This document shows positions 1 through 12,200 of a DNA stretch of 64,000 nt, one piece after another. The translations under genes and the position numbers were made by a program. The notes beneath the pieces are model-generated. The model had not been told where the DNA came from, searched no databases, and saw nothing but the letters and a program-made list of their open reading frames with translations. The stretch lies in contig CP103025.1 of the NCBI GenBank assembly GCA_024752435.1, forward strand, positions 1,860,001-1,924,000. The letters run 5' to 3'. Each line of letters starts with the position of its first letter. Positions within the stretch are counted from its first letter, which is position 1. The DNA comes from Allantophomopsis cytisporea. Lineage: Eukaryota; Ascomycota; Leotiomycetes; Phacidiales; Phacidiaceae.

Positions 1-819
1 AGTTGGAATTTGCATGAGCTCCTACCACAAGATCTAGACTTTTTTATCATGCTCTCTTCATCTGCTGGAGTCATTGGATCTCGCGGACAAGCCAACTATG
101 CTGCAGGCAACAGTTTTCAAGACGCACTTAGCTACCACAGAAGATCCCAAGGCCTTGTATCTATCACTCTGGATCTAGGAATGATTCTAGGAGCAGGTAT
201 GGTTGCCGAGAATGAGCATACTCTCGACATGCTTCGAGCTTCAGGGTTTTTCGGTATCCGTGAAGAGGTAGGGTTGTTACTCTTGCATGACTAAGGACTC
301 AGCTGACGTGTGCAGGATTTCCATACCCTCGTTTCCTCTGCGGTAATGGGGTTCTCCCACGGTGGATCCCGTTTACCGCCTCAAGTTATCATTGGAACAG
401 GTACTGGTGGCCTGGTTAAGCAAAACAAGGTTTCGGACCCATATTGGTATCGCGAAGCCAGATTTTCCATCATGCGTGAGATCGATGTTGAAACATCCGA
501 CACTTCTGATATTGCTTCGTCCTCGATATCAGCTCTACTTTCTAATACAACCTCGGTGTCTGAGGCTACTGATATTGTTTGCACTGGGCTAGCAACATTA
601 CTTTCCAAGACTTTGTCGATGCCACTCGAGGATCTTGATGTATCAAAGCCAGCTAATGCTTATGGAGTCGATTCTTTAGTTGTCGTTGGCATTCGAAGCT
701 GGATATTGAAGGAGACTAGTGTCGATGTTAGCATTTTCGAGATTCTCAGTGACATATCTGTGGAGGAGTTGAGTGCCGTCATTTCCAAGAAGTGTCCTCT
801 ACTAGGGCATGACCCTTGA
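1..819 (+). CDS. Highly reducing polyketide synthase, C-terminal end (KR-ACP), 5' truncated by window
   Basis: This is the 3' end of a modular type I polyketide synthase that makes a secondary metabolite backbone. The first exon (to 267) encodes the end of a ketoreductase domain: an SSSAG serine and the catalytic tyrosine in GQANYAAGN are visible. A 48-nt phase-0 intron (268-315, GTAGGG..CAG) joins it to a second exon with a short linker and an acyl carrier protein domain, whose phosphopantetheine serine lies in YGVDSLV. The protein ends about 50 residues after this, with no thioesterase or reductase domain. A KR followed by a terminal ACP is the order of fungal highly reducing PKSs. The KS, AT, DH and other upstream domains lie outside the window. 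The genes to the right are housekeeping, so any biosynthetic cluster must extend leftward. Confidence 0.93.
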
Positions 820-1150
820 TAGCAAATGACATAAGGAATGCTTGGATGATTCCTGGTTGGTATAATTCATATCTTTATATAGATTTACGTTAGTTTGATA
901 CATTGGTCTTTCTCATCAATTTCCGAGCACACACCACCACATCAGAAGTGGTTATGACTTCATTTGAACTCCAAATTCATATTCCCCTATAATCACAGAA
1001 TCGCACATAGTAGTCGAAACATTGGTATTATATAGCCAATTCACATAAACTAATACACCGAGTATACAATTGACAAAACCATATCAAGTACTCGTTAAAT
1101 GCGAATTGCAAAACGACGCCAACTCCTAATTCCCCTGTATAGGATTTAAA
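820..1150. other. Convergent 3' intergenic region
   Basis: This AT-rich stretch lies between the stop codons of the PKS and of ILV6. It should hold both 3' UTRs and polyadenylation sites. I see no other gene in it. Confidence 0.7.
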
Positions 1151-2160
1151 TTAACCAGGTGGTAAAGCACTGGCATCGACAACCTCATCAGCCTCCTTGA
1201 CGAGCTCTTCGTTGGGGCCATAGAGAGGGGATCTTGGTAAGGCCATGAGACCGGTGCGAGCAGACTCAAGGATGCCAAAAGGAGAAATGAGCTTCATAAA
1301 TGAGTCAATTCTGGAAGGCTTCGCGGAACTGTATACTTGTTAGTGTTTGTTCAGTAGACATAAGGCTCGAATTAGACTTACACTTCAACGATACAGCTGT
1401 TGGTGCTGATATCCAAGACCTTTCCACCGAATTGGTGGGCAAAGTATGTAATCGACTTCAGATGCTCGTGCTTGTGTCTCAATGCCTCGCTCATAACCAA
1501 CTTCGATGGGTGGAAGTCGTCGCTGGCATGAATCTCTTCAATGCGTCGGGCGCCCTCCTCAGCGTCAGCACTTGCCTCATCACCGGCGGTGATCTCCCTG
1601 TGGTGGGCAAGAAGCTCCTCGAAGTACTCGGGACCGAGGATATTGATCTTGGCCAAGAGCAATTCGCGCTGAACAAGAGGTGCGGAAGTGTAATCGAGGA
1701 CAGCCCATACTGGTACAAGATCCTCCAATTGTCTGCGAGCTTGCTCAACAACGCCATCCTGACCGGAAAGTACAATAGTCATACGAGAAAGATCGTCGAC
1801 CTCGGTAGAGCAAACCACGAGGGAATCGATGTTGAATCCGCGGGCGGCAAGAATGCCAGAGACACGAGAAAGGACCCCTGGTTCATTCTGCACCAAGCAG
1901 TTAAGAACATGGCGCTTTGGTGGTGCGACGGATGGAGATGGGGTTTCATAGAGGATGTTCGAGACAGCAGCTTGTGCAGACCAAGAGGGCGGAGAGTCGC
2001 TGATAGGGAGAGGGTTGATGCGACGGTGAAGGGCCTTGTAGGCAAGTGCGGAGGTTGCGGTACTCTCGGAGCGCTTCGTGCATTGGGGAATGACTCTGAC
2101 TGAGGTACGTGGAAGAGTGGTGCGTCCTGCTAAGGATAAAATGGCCTTACGAGAAGCCAT
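1151..2160 (-). CDS. ILV6: Acetolactate synthase small (regulatory) subunit, mitochondrial
   Basis: Regulatory subunit of acetohydroxyacid synthase, the first common step of valine, leucine and isoleucine synthesis. It activates the catalytic subunit and confers valine feedback inhibition. Exon 1 is 2160-1382 and exon 2 is 1328-1151. The 53-nt intron (1381-1329) starts GTAAGT and has a CTAAC branch site. The product is 318 residues. The N-terminus is basic and Ser/Thr-rich, as expected for a mitochondrial transit peptide. An ACT domain follows from about residue 80, with NEPGVLSRVSGILAARGFNI visible. The C-terminal regulatory region ends in SRIDSFMKLISPFGILESAR and a short acidic tail. The start lies 402 bp from the divergent KH-protein gene. 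Without the intron the frame would stop 60 residues early, and the spliced C-terminus matches the family. Confidence 0.95.
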
Positions 2161-2562
2161 GATGAAGCTTGAATGACCTGAGGGAGGTCTACAACTTCAA
2201 AGGCGGTGCAATTGTACTCCCAAGTAAACTCGAGGGTATGTCGTTGGCGACGAATGGGGAGTGACTCTTTTCAATAAAAAAGATACCGATGTCGCTGAAA
2301 TTCCTGGGGTAGCTAGCCTGTGCGCAGGCGAGAAATGGCAGGCACCCTTGTGCGGTGGTGCGCTTGCTGGATTCGACGGACTATTATTGAGCTCCCAGAC
2401 AGAGCAAGGCGTCGCGCGGCAGAACTTGCGATCTCCGAGCGCCGAACAATTCTCATACATACAAACACCACACAACATTTATCTTCGCGATTCACATGCG
2501 CGTATCATTCTTCAATATTTCGTCCACAACAACGCCTTCTACCACATTCCGCAGCCACAATC
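2161..2562. promoter_or_regulatory. Shared divergent promoter region, ILV6 / KH-domain gene
   Basis: These 402 bp separate the start codons of ILV6 (minus) and the KHDC4-like gene (plus), so both promoters and 5' UTRs must lie here. I did not identify a confident TATA box or factor site. Confidence 0.55.
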
Positions 2563-4605
2563 ATGGATGACACTGAGCGCCGCACGGCAAAGCGCTCGCG
2601 ATTCGACCAGACAGAACCAGAGCCAAAACGCGCATCACGATTCGATCGACGTTCAAGATCTCCACCTGCAAGAAAGTCTGAGCCTAGACGCAGTCGCAGT
2701 CCCATAGCTAGAGATACTGCCACTGCTAGTCCAGCCTCCGAAACTACCAAAAAGGCCGCGCAGGATCCTGCTGCAGCTGCTGGTAAGTAGGCGCATATGA
2801 CATGTCCCAAAGCTGTTTATGCTCACTTCTTTGCGCCATAGCTGCCGCCGCTGCAAGAATCAATGCGCAGATCCAAGCAAAGAAGGGAATCCAACATGTA
2901 GACGTTCCACCAATTCGATCTGTAAGTTACCATTCCCAACCCAGCTCCGAGACCCTTTGCTGATATTGGGTCGTTACAGACATTGAGTCCAGTAGGCGGC
3001 AAGACCGCATCCCCAGGCCCATCGACCTCAACAACAGGCACAGTCAATGGTGAGATGTACATCGCGGATGGAGATTACATTAGGGATATTGAAGTCAACG
3101 ACCTTCGCAACCGCTATACACTGACTAAAGGCTCTACACAAAAGATGGTAAATACTCCTTATATTACGATCCCACTGATATTCCAGACATCTCTGCAGTC
3201 CTCCAACTTACCTACCCTCTCATTCCTCAATATACTGTCAATTGTGTGGAAGACTGCAAGCTTACTCAAGCGCGATAGCACGCACTACAAAATCCTCTTT
3301 GGCATCTGCTGACCTCCGTTGCGTAATATCTAGATTAAGGAAGAAACCGGCGCTGGTACGCTATACCTATATATTTACGCTTTTGAGAATATTTATGTTG
3401 ACTTTTGAAGATGTCACTACTCGAGGAAACTACGTACCGGATAAGAGCATGGCTACTGCAGCTGTGAGTTACTCATGCTCGCTGCCGATATTAACCTATG
3501 GATGTATGCTGACTTTGTCTCTAGAATCCGCCTCTTTACCTTCATGTTACAAGCACAACCAAAGCTGGTCTTGAAAAGGCCGTTGAAAAGATTAATGAGC
3601 TAATGAAGCAGGAACTACCAAACCTTGTGGATGAGAGGCGCTTCCGTAGAAGAGAGCCTGAGCAGGTAGAGAGAGACGAATTTGGTCGAGTAAGAATTGT
3701 TAGACGTATCTACTTTTGAATGCATGGCTGACTGTTTCCAGCGGAAATGGCCTGAAGAGAAGATCCCTATCAGCTTTGAGCCTATCCCCGGATTTAACCT
3801 TCGTGCTCAAGTCGTGGGCCATCAGGGTGCATACGTTAAACATATTGCTCAAGAAACAAGATGCCGTGTACAGATCAAAGGTCGCGGTTCTGGATTTTTA
3901 GAGCATGGTACTCAGCAGGAGAGCGATGAGGAGATGTATTTGCACGTAGCTGGTCCAGATCCTAAGGAAGTCCAGCATGCCAAGGAGTTGTGTGAAGATC
4001 TCCTTGCCAATGTCAGAGAGCAATATGAAGAGTTCAAGGCCCGTCCACCCCCACAAAGATATGGCGGTGGTGATAGAGGTGGCTACGGTGGTTACGGCGG
4101 AGATCGTGGTGGATATGGCGGTGGTGGGTATGGCGGAGGTAATGGATATGGTGATCGCGGGCAAGAAAGATCATCCTCATATGGTGGCGGAGGATACGGT
4201 GGATACAATTCGCCAGCTCCAGCAACACCTGGCCATGGAAGTCCGCCACCTCAGACTGCACCAGGTGCAACAGCAGCCACACCAGATTATGCCGCACAAT
4301 ACGCTCAGTATTACCAGCAGACAGGACAACCAGATCCATACGCAGCCTATGGAGGTTACGCAGCGTGAGTAAAAGTACAGGTTTTGTTTGATTTATATGC
4401 TTATTTTCGATTTAGTTATGCACAATATTATCAACAATACATGGCAGCGGCACAAGCAGCCCAGCAACAGCAGCAAACTCCACCAGGAGCTCCGGGCTCA
4501 GCACCACCACCACCTCCTCCAAGTGAGGCTCCACCGCCACCTCCACCTTCCGGACCGCCAGGCGCTAGCGGATATAATGCTGTTCCGCCGCCACCTGGCA
4601 TGTGA
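2563..4605 (+). CDS. KH-domain RNA-binding protein, KHDC4 (BLOM7)-like
   Basis: Predicted nuclear RNA-binding protein, 506 residues, in eight exons: 2563-2782, 2842-2921, 2980-3147, 3334-3355, 3411-3463, 3525-3689, 3742-4364 and 4416-4605. All junctions are GT-AG, and coding length is divisible by three. The N-terminus has an RS-like basic region (RSRSPPARK). The middle carries the family block with TRGNY..P followed by PLYLHV, and then a KH domain whose GxxG loop is GHQG in VVGHQGAYVKHIAQETRC. After this come Gly/Tyr-rich RGG-like repeats, QYYQQ motifs and a proline-rich tail ending PPPPGM. The animal homologue KHDC4 acts in splicing; a splicing role here is inference. Exon 4 is only 22 nt, so short exons make this gene easy to misannotate. 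Confidence 0.88.
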
Positions 4606-4988
4606 GATATCAAGGGGCTGGTTCGTATGCTTCTAGGTAAAATCTGAGTTGTTCTTGGAATTTCAAGTTTAATGGTATCCGCAAGTTTTGCTGTGCGGAA
4701 GAGTTTGGCTTGTCGGACTCTTCCATATCATAGCATCTCATCCTGACATCTAGCATTGAGAGAGAGTCAGTTGCCAATCTCAATCATTAATGATTCTGAG
4801 TAGCTAGATCTTTCCACTCAGCGACACACAATGAGTCAACATATATTCTCCATCTTTGCCAACGTTCTTTGTGATCCCCAACGCTCTTTGATGAACGTTT
4901 CATTAGGGCAGCTCCCCCAGCAGTCCCGGAACTCATGAACAGAAATCGAGTCGGTGTTTATGTTGGTGTCCTTTGTAATCATGTTGTT
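4606..4988. other. Convergent 3' intergenic region
   Basis: This 383-bp stretch lies between the stops of the KH gene and the SET gene. I see no further gene; it should contain both 3' UTRs. Confidence 0.6.
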
Positions 4989-5622
4989 TCAATCAATTTC
5001 GATTCTTCCAAGCATTTCATCTGCATCGTCGTCACTTTTGTTCTCTTCCGCCTCAGTGTCAACGAAAGTCAACCTCGATCCATACGAGATGCACAACTCC
5101 TCGCCTTTTGCAATGTTTCTTAGCGTTGTGTAAGTAATGAAGAGTTTCTCGACATTACGCTCCCATCCTACATTTTGTCGGAGAGCTGAGTGATTGAACA
5201 TACTCCCCAAGCCAAACACTACAGCCTGTGTATGAGCTGGTGGCTTCTGGATCGCATCTGCCCCATGTCTGGAGGGGTTTGGCGGTTTATATGGCCAGTT
5301 GTATGTGTAATTGTACAGATCCGTCTTTCTTATGTGCTTGTCGTTTTCTTGGGGATCAAGTACTAGTACCGGGGAGACTTCTAACACTGTGCGAGCCGGA
5401 ATATCATGCCCTGCGAATACACCTCTGCCTGTATTATTACAATCATCAGTAACATGAAATATGACGTGTGATAAGCAAGCGCACGATCAAGTGTATAAAG
5501 GGACCGGATCCTCTACCTTTGGGAGTGTCTAGAACAAGCATCAGACCTTCTGCACGTTGCAAGGCGATTTCTCCACCGTCATGCGCCCCATCTGGGATGG
5601 CTGAACATGCAATTGAGCCCAT
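4989..5622 (-). CDS. Small SET-domain protein (putative lysine methyltransferase)
   Basis: Exon 1 is 5622-5517, a phase-1 intron spans 5516-5429 (88 nt) and exon 2 is 5428-4989, giving 181 residues. The spliced product is essentially a bare SET domain. It has the N-terminal GRGVFAGHDIPARTVLEVSP strand pair, the SMFNHSA motif whose Asn-His contact S-adenosylmethionine, and the closing GEELCISYG with the conserved tyrosine. The short tail is acidic and ends in GRIEID. An in-frame TGA four codons upstream of the chosen ATG fixes the start. No zinc-binding pre- or post-SET or MYND module is visible, so the substrate cannot be guessed. It is divergent from TRAPPC13 with 189 bp between start codons. 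Confidence 0.87.
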
Positions 5623-5811
5623 AGGGAATGTTCATATGTACGGAGAAAAGTCTCCGATCATCAAAAAGTCCAAAAGAAGCATTTTGGAGGCGGTGAGATC
5701 CTGATTCCGGCAGAATCCGGTGGAGCTTTATCGCACATGCGGAGAGCTTGGACATCGACACACGATTGGAGATCACCCTGCGCGTCACAATTTCAAACGA
5801 ACGCGGATAAA
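5623..5811. promoter_or_regulatory. Compact divergent promoter, SET gene / TRAPPC13
   Basis: Only 189 bp separate the two start codons, so transcription of both genes must initiate within this interval or inside the opposite gene. No specific element was recognised. Confidence 0.5.
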
Positions 5812-6968
5812 ATGTCACATCATCAGCGTACAACTTCGGTGCTACCGGATGGTGCTAGAGAACCACATTCCGTGAGCTTGAAAGTTCTAAGGTGAGTGCT
5901 CTGCTTTAGCTACTTTATTGTCCCTCCTTGCATGCTCCGCTGCTTTGCTCTCGACCCAGTACTGAGAGCAATTAGATTATCGAGACCCTCCTTGGCGAAT
6001 CAATACCCTCTCCCAACACAGACTTCGCCATCGATAGCCCGAATCGAGCCTGCGGCTTCACTAGCATATCCATCGGCGTCTTCAAATACCGAGAATGGAG
6101 CTGGAGAGTTCGTGCTCTCGCCGCTGCTCACTCTGCCGCCGGCGTTTGGATCGGCGTATGTGGGTAACACGTTTAGTTGCACCCTGTGCGCAAACAACGA
6201 GCTCGACGCTCTCCTGGGGGCAGAAAAGCGAATCAGCAATGTCAGAATCGAAGCTGAAATGAAGACACCCAGCTCAACGGTCAAGCTTCTGCCCCCCGCC
6301 TCCCCAGAGCTACCTGCTAAGGACGCTGAAGCTCTTGATGCCGAGGCTGTTGCCGAGGATTTACAGCCTGCCCAGAGCTTGCAGAGGGTTGTGAATTTCC
6401 ACTTGAAGGAGGAGGGAAGTCACGTCCTTGCTGTTTCTGTTACATACAGCGAGACCGGGGCAAGTAGTGGCAGAGTAAGGACTTTTAGGAAGCTCTATCA
6501 GTTTGTGGCAAAGGGGTGTCTCGTTGTTAGGACAAAAACTGGAAAACTGAATGCTGCAGAAATTGGCGGCCAAAAAAGGAATAGATGGGCTCTAGAAGCT
6601 CAATTGGAGAATGTGGGAGAAGAGACTATTGTCCTCGCTGTAAGTGTTCTTCTAAATTTACACATCGTGCTATATCTCTTTGGTGTCTAACTGGTTCATA
6701 GTCAGTGGTCCTTGAGGCTAAATCATGTTTCAAGACAACGTCTTTGAATTGGAATTTTTTGATCAATGATCAAGAGAAGAAAGCCGAGAACCCGGTCTTG
6801 AATCCCAAAGATGTGCAGCAAGTCTGCTTTCTCGTGGAAGAAAGCGGTGGGTTGACTATTGAAGCCGATGGACGATTGCTCATCGGTCAACTGAACATAG
6901 GATGGAGAGGGACTATGGGTGATCGAGGATTCCTAACTACAGGTTGGCTAGGCACCCGGTTTCGATGA
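5812..6968 (+). CDS. TRAPPC13: TRAPP complex subunit 13 homologue (TRAPPC13)
   Basis: Subunit of a TRAPP tethering complex that acts in vesicle traffic and as part of a Rab exchange factor. Exons are 5812-5891, 5976-6639 and 6702-6968, joined by introns of 84 and 62 nt, giving 336 residues. The spliced N-terminus reads PHSVSLKVLRLSRPSL, the characteristic family opening that only appears after splicing exon 1. The body is beta-sandwich-like, with FGSAYVGNTFSC and a long hydrophilic linker near residues 150-180. The C-terminus WRGTMGDRGFLTTGWLG matches the family end. It is shorter than the animal protein of about 400 residues. An exon-1-less model starting at a later Met would lose the conserved opening. 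Confidence 0.88.
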
Positions 6969-9900
6969 TACATGATCGCATAACCTTTTCTCTCCCGAAG
7001 ATATTGATAGGCGAGACATTAAACTGAGCTGTGCTAGGGAGAGCCATGGGGAGCTCGAACATTGAATCAGGTCACAATACCCCGCTATCGCTATCTTGCG
7101 TATTTCAATAGCTGAAGCCAGTTGTCATATTTCTATTCTTGGGGTATTATGGGTTCTTTGAGAAACTCACAGCTCATAACTTATCAAACTCCTCAAGATT
7201 GATTACGATAAGCAAGAAAGATATCAGCTCTCACATCGAGTAAATCACTCTGCATATGATGTCTCGGGCACTTCGTCATAGCCATGAACACCGATCCAGC
7301 AACCAGGAAATCGTCAAAAGTACTCGCCCTCCAGCAACGTTGCAATTATGGAGTATTGCCCTAAGGGAGGCGGGACGGAATCTGGTTAGCCACTGCCATG
7401 GAAGTGGATCAAGATCTGGCTTCTAGGTCATGGTAGTAGCACATTTCTGAGTACGGAGTTCGACTGTCACCCTACACATTTCACCCAAAGCAGACAGATA
7501 ATCTAATCGCGGAAGCAAGTCATGGCCCCTAGCGACACTCTTATACCACAAAGTATTTCTTGGTAGCACATCTATCGTCCAGACATGATAATTTGAAGCT
7601 TAGAATGGGCGATCAATATTCTTAATCCCTTTTGAACAATCAGTTATCACCAAATATAGCCTTCACTATTAAACTCATCCAATTGATCTCTTTCTTCGTG
7701 TGACTGAATTTGTGTGGCCAGCTGCCTCTTGCGGATGGCTTGTAGCTTCAGCGTTGAAATTACAAATAAGTACGCAGTACATGGCTTTATGTCGCTGAAC
7801 TGTATCATATGAATTCAAACCCTTGAAAGCACCCTGCAGGGTTTCGTGTGCTGTATAACCTTTTTGTGTTTTTCGTGTATCTTTGAATAGATTGAGACTT
7901 TCCCCGGAGAGCATGTATCTAAATAAGTGACGGGACGTACCCCTTGTAGATCTACGTGGTCGACGCTCTGAACTCGACTGCTGCGTGTGGCGGCGGCACA
8001 TCATCGATTACGAAGATGCTGGTTAATATTAATATGCGATAGCAGTAGCTCTGCAGTTCTACGTTGAAGTTTATGGGCTCCTCGGAACTTTAAATTGTTG
8101 TGATAACGGATGCTTGTGGGAAAAGTTCGGGGGATGTCAATCATTGACTGATTCATGATATCGCACCTGCTTGTGAGGGGAAGAATGTCTGGCATTGTCC
8201 AGAAGCCGAGATTAGCAAAAGTCCAGGAGGCTTCCCCATTTTCTATTTGCTGTAACAAATCCAATGAAAAGAAGTAAAAGAAGAAGAGGAAGAAATGCAA
8301 CGTCGAAACGTCGTCATACGCTGTCCAATACACACCCAAAATTGCGTCTCAAACTGCGTCGTATGTACTCACGTACAGAGTACATACATACATATGTACG
8401 ATACCTCGTAGATATCTTATGTATGTGCGTATATATGCACATAGCACCAATAGGGACGATGACCCCTGAAGATCCGGTCCCTTAGCAGAAGCCGGCTCGA
8501 TCTGACGGTATTGACTCTGCCGTTAGCAGAAGCTGGTGGCGGACGGAAACGGAACCTGAAACTGACATCTGAGAGACTGACTGATCCAATATCATCCGAA
8601 TGGCACATATCCAAGGAAAGTCAATGCAAACCCTTAACCAATCGCTCGTTGCTATTATCGATCCTCATCTTTACGCTTTACTTAAAAGGCCGCCCAGTTG
8701 CTGATTCATACTTAGGTATTCATACACATACATCCGCCATACTCAACTCTTTTGAGCATTCGTCCTATGATATGTTTTCTAGACTGCTTTCTGCCGTAGT
8801 AGATAGGCTGTGTGGCCGCCAAAGGCGTCGTCTAAGTAAATATGAGTGCCGCGTACCTATTCATGCATATGGACTATCGGAAGATTTGGAAGCGGATGAG
8901 AAATGTCGAACGGCTAGTGAGGCGTGTGTCTGGGCGTCGCTCGTCAGGCTACTGAGGCATTCTGATAATTGGGATTATCTTCTAGATGAGGGACAAGATA
9001 ATACGATAAACGCAGAGAAGGTCAAATAGGACGCCCAGGTATCCATAAGATCGGGAAATTTGATAGAGGTTTGTTTGTTCATAGAAGGAAACGCGTGATG
9101 AATCCATGTCTCTGAATATCTTGCCAGGTATGTATATACCAGTCGTACTGTGTGAGGGATATTTGAAAGTTGATTGCGAGTACAACTGACGAGTCTCATC
9201 TCGATCTCTATCTCTGCCACACTCGAGATTCCATATCGAGTCGTGCGGGTCCCTTGTACACCTCTTCAAGTGTTATTTGTGCCACTTGTGTTGGCTGAAA
9301 GTGTTGTGCGTTGTGACTGGACATACCTTTTTGGGTTCTGCTGTGCATATATGCCTGTGTCATGTAGTATGTATGTACCTTATATATGCATGTATGAATG
9401 AGTGCAGGGCGCACAAGAAAAGAAGAAGCAAGACAACTAGAAGATAATTGCAGGCAAGTTGAATTGGAGAGAAGGGGAGGAACAGGAAGGGACTCTGAGA
9501 AAAACATTAGGGAATTGAGTATAGAATATGACTCTCAGTGTAAATAAGGTGATATTGTATATGTCATGTAACTGTATGAATAAGGTACTCTCCGAAATGT
9601 AAAACAATGATACTATTCATACATATCGCATTGCACTGCATTACCTTATGAATATGGACGAGGAGATATTTCGCATTCATATGTCTCTCGTAACATGAAC
9701 AAGATGAGATAGAAGGAGTTTCCCATTATCAATCGCCCTTGTTCACGGCGTGCTCCATGCTCCGCGATTCGGCATGAGTGCTTCGTTCTGAAGGTATGTA
9801 GCTGTTCAATGCACGCGCAAAGCTCACAGAAATACCATAACCCTGCTGTCGCGTCCGTCCGTGTCTCGTCGTATCTCTATCTGTGCCTCTTTCAACAAAT

Positions 9901-10133
9901 TTCTGCATCTCTTCTCTCTTTTTCTCTCGTTATGGCTTATCCAGGGCAAGATTCGCACATCTTTTTGGATGCAGAAAGCGAGAGAAGGAGAGAGGGAGCG
10001 ATGTATAGATAGAGAGAGATAAGACGTAGAAGCCGTTGATCGTTGAATCGTTCATCGTTTCTCCCCATTCTTTTTTCTTCCTTTCTCGCTTTCTTTTTCT
10101 TTCATTTCCACTGGCCTAAGAAGTTGATTCTAC

Positions 10134-10240
10134 CTCTCCGTACTCCGTATTATAGAGCATGAATTGATGGGCGTTCACCACTTCAGTTCAGCCTTTGAGC
10201 AACAAAGTGGCCCAAGCCAGACCGCACTCCGTACTCCGTC
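10134..10240. repeat. Paired CTCCGTACTCCGT motifs
   Basis: Two copies of a tandem CTCCGTACTCCGT element lie about 90 bp apart, near 10134-10149 and 10226-10240. Related ACGGAGTA words recur elsewhere in spacer sequence, for example near 11333 and 25973. The role is unknown. Confidence 0.5.
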
Positions 10241-10862
10241 TTAGTGAGGGACTCTTAGTGAGTAGAAGTGCATCATTTCTCAAGGAATCTTAGAGCCATT
10301 GCCAGAGCTCTCCACTCTTTTCTGGGGACGCTAGACCCTTGTACTGTGTTAGCTCTGGGTTCGCTTCGAAGTTCATTCGAAGTTCACGAATCAAGCCAAT
10401 TCGACCAGAGCAGTCGGCCTTGATAAGTGTCCATGGATGTCGATCAGGGTCGAATCCAATCATTTAACAGCCTGAGCAGTGTGAGCAGAGTCCCTCCTCC
10501 ACCCCCTGTGTGTCCTAAGGGTTGAATATCGAACGAGCAGCTCAAGCCAGCATGAAGATGAGCGGAGTAGAGAGTCAGAGTCAGAGACAAGAGTTAAAAC
10601 CGTATCCATACTTACTCTTATGCGTGAATAGAATAGTAACAACGAGGGAAATAGAAAAGACAGAGAAGGGAATTCCCGATCAGATCAGACAATGTATGTA
10701 TTCATATGCATACTTACTCGGAGCATTCTTTCACTAACTTGTCTTTCCCAGAATACAGAATACAGTAGAGCACAACAATAATACAATACAATAATAAGAA
10801 GAATAGTAATACAGAGCACAGCACAGCACAGCACAGCAAGTAACCCATGGCAAATCGCCGAC

Positions 10863-10867
10863 CCTCC

Positions 10868-10899
<32 letters not shown>
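10863..10899 (+). repeat. CTC trinucleotide microsatellite
   Basis: An imperfect (CTC)n run of about 37 nt with one TTC interruption. It is noncoding in any gene I accept. Confidence 0.85.
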
Positions 10900-10900
<1 letters not shown>

Positions 10901-11834
10901 ACTCTCTCTCACACTCGACTCTTCATAGGTAGGTTGGTAAATCCACCTCCTTGACTACTGAACCCTCCCCTACCCCAAGCAACAACCTAAGCAACCAAAC
11001 CCCAAGCCCAAAGCCCAAGCGCGCCCAGGCCTCCCTCGTTGAGATCCTACTACTTACTTACTCTCTCCGGCAAGTAAACTCTTAGGGGACCTTTACCGGC
11101 GGCAATATTACCACAGAGAAAAGACGCAAAAATAAGTGAGACTCACCACGAGAGAGAGGTAGAGAGAAGAAGAAGAAAAGAAAGAGAAAACGATTAGGAA
11201 GAAAAACAGAGAAAGGCATAAAAGTTAACAAGGTCTAAGACAGAGCTCTAGTCAGAGGTGTTTGTTTATTCATACCGTATCTGCTAGATCAACACTCCCC
11301 CCCCAAGTCTCTATCTCACCACTCACAACTACACGGAGTACTGTACTATCCTACTCTCACTCTCACTTTACTCTACTTTACTCCTACTCTGCTCTACCTC
11401 TACCCAACCCTTCTCTGCTTTACGAGCTTTCTGCGAATCAAGCAATCGTATCGCAGGCCTCACATTCCACACCTTACCACAATTGTTGAACCTCCCCATT
11501 CGTCCTTGTGCAAAGAGAAAGAAGTGTGGCATCCCCATCCCTACGCTGCTGCAACTCTCTCCACACCGTTGAAGCGAGAAAGAGCATTCCTCATCGTCAA
11601 TCTAAGATCCGATACAAACTCCAATTCTTCTTGCCCCCCTCCTCCCCAATCACCGAATAAGCCCTTCATTCTCCAACCGTCCCAGCAAGAAATCCGTAAC
11701 GGTGCAGCGATACTACGATTCTACGATACTGCGATACTTTCCCGAGACACGCCTGCGGCACACCACCAAACTTAACTGGCGTTGCCCAAAACCCTAATTT
11801 CTTCTGGACTTGGAGATACCAACTCACAACACCG

Positions 11835-11868
11835 GAAAACAGAAAACGAAAAACGAAAAACGAAAAAT
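11835..11868 (+). repeat. A-rich AACGAAA-type tandem repeat
   Basis: About four imperfect heptamer-like units of the form AAAACGA within the presumed leader of the DENN gene. Confidence 0.65.
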
Positions 11869-12200
11869 AGAGAAGAGGCTCAGCCACTGGATCTCGCAGT
11901 TACATATAATCATATCTTGCTCAAACAGGTCCAACGTGGTGCGAAAGACTCTCCAAACACACCGAACTCTTCGATTCAACGCTCATCACCGACGGGACGA
12001 CGTTCCCCTCCCTCAGCAGCCGAGCCCATAGCAACGCTTCGCTATTCCCCACATCCAGCGCAGATCGTGCCTGTTTCCATAGCTATAATATACCTCCGCG
12101 AGCTCTCACCACTGTCTCGCAAGTTTATAAATCCTCAAATGAGCTTTGCGAGCTGCTCTTATCTACTTCGACTGTCCTAGCTTGGGGCAAGTGACATGTC

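Larger units (their letters stand above)
6969..12200. other. Gene-poor 5.2-kb region upstream of the DENN gene
   Basis: I find no convincing gene here. The longest open frame is 172 codons (8511-9029, plus), with no recognisable domain. The first part (7.0-8.5 kb) is ordinary AT-rich spacer. From about 9.9 kb the sequence turns into C/T- and A/G-rich tracts, short repeats, TACTCCGTA-type motifs (10134-10240) and a CTC microsatellite. The last kilobase (11.2-12.2 kb) is C/T/A-rich with few ATGs that open long frames, which resembles a long 5' leader of the gene starting at 12201. A long promoter or leader, possibly with a noncoding transcript, is inference. Confidence 0.5.

Noticed and set aside
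1300..2103. 267-codon plus-strand frame
   Set aside because: It is the antisense shadow of ILV6 exon 1, whose protein is unambiguous.
5579..5833. 84-codon minus-strand frame upstream of the SET gene
   Set aside because: Different frame from SET exon 1; an in-frame TGA just upstream of 5622 fixes the SET start, and this frame has no protein character.
8511..9029. 172-codon plus-strand open frame in the 7-12 kb spacer
   Set aside because: No domain, no signal, mixed composition and no supporting introns or neighbours. Length alone is weak evidence in 5 kb of spacer.
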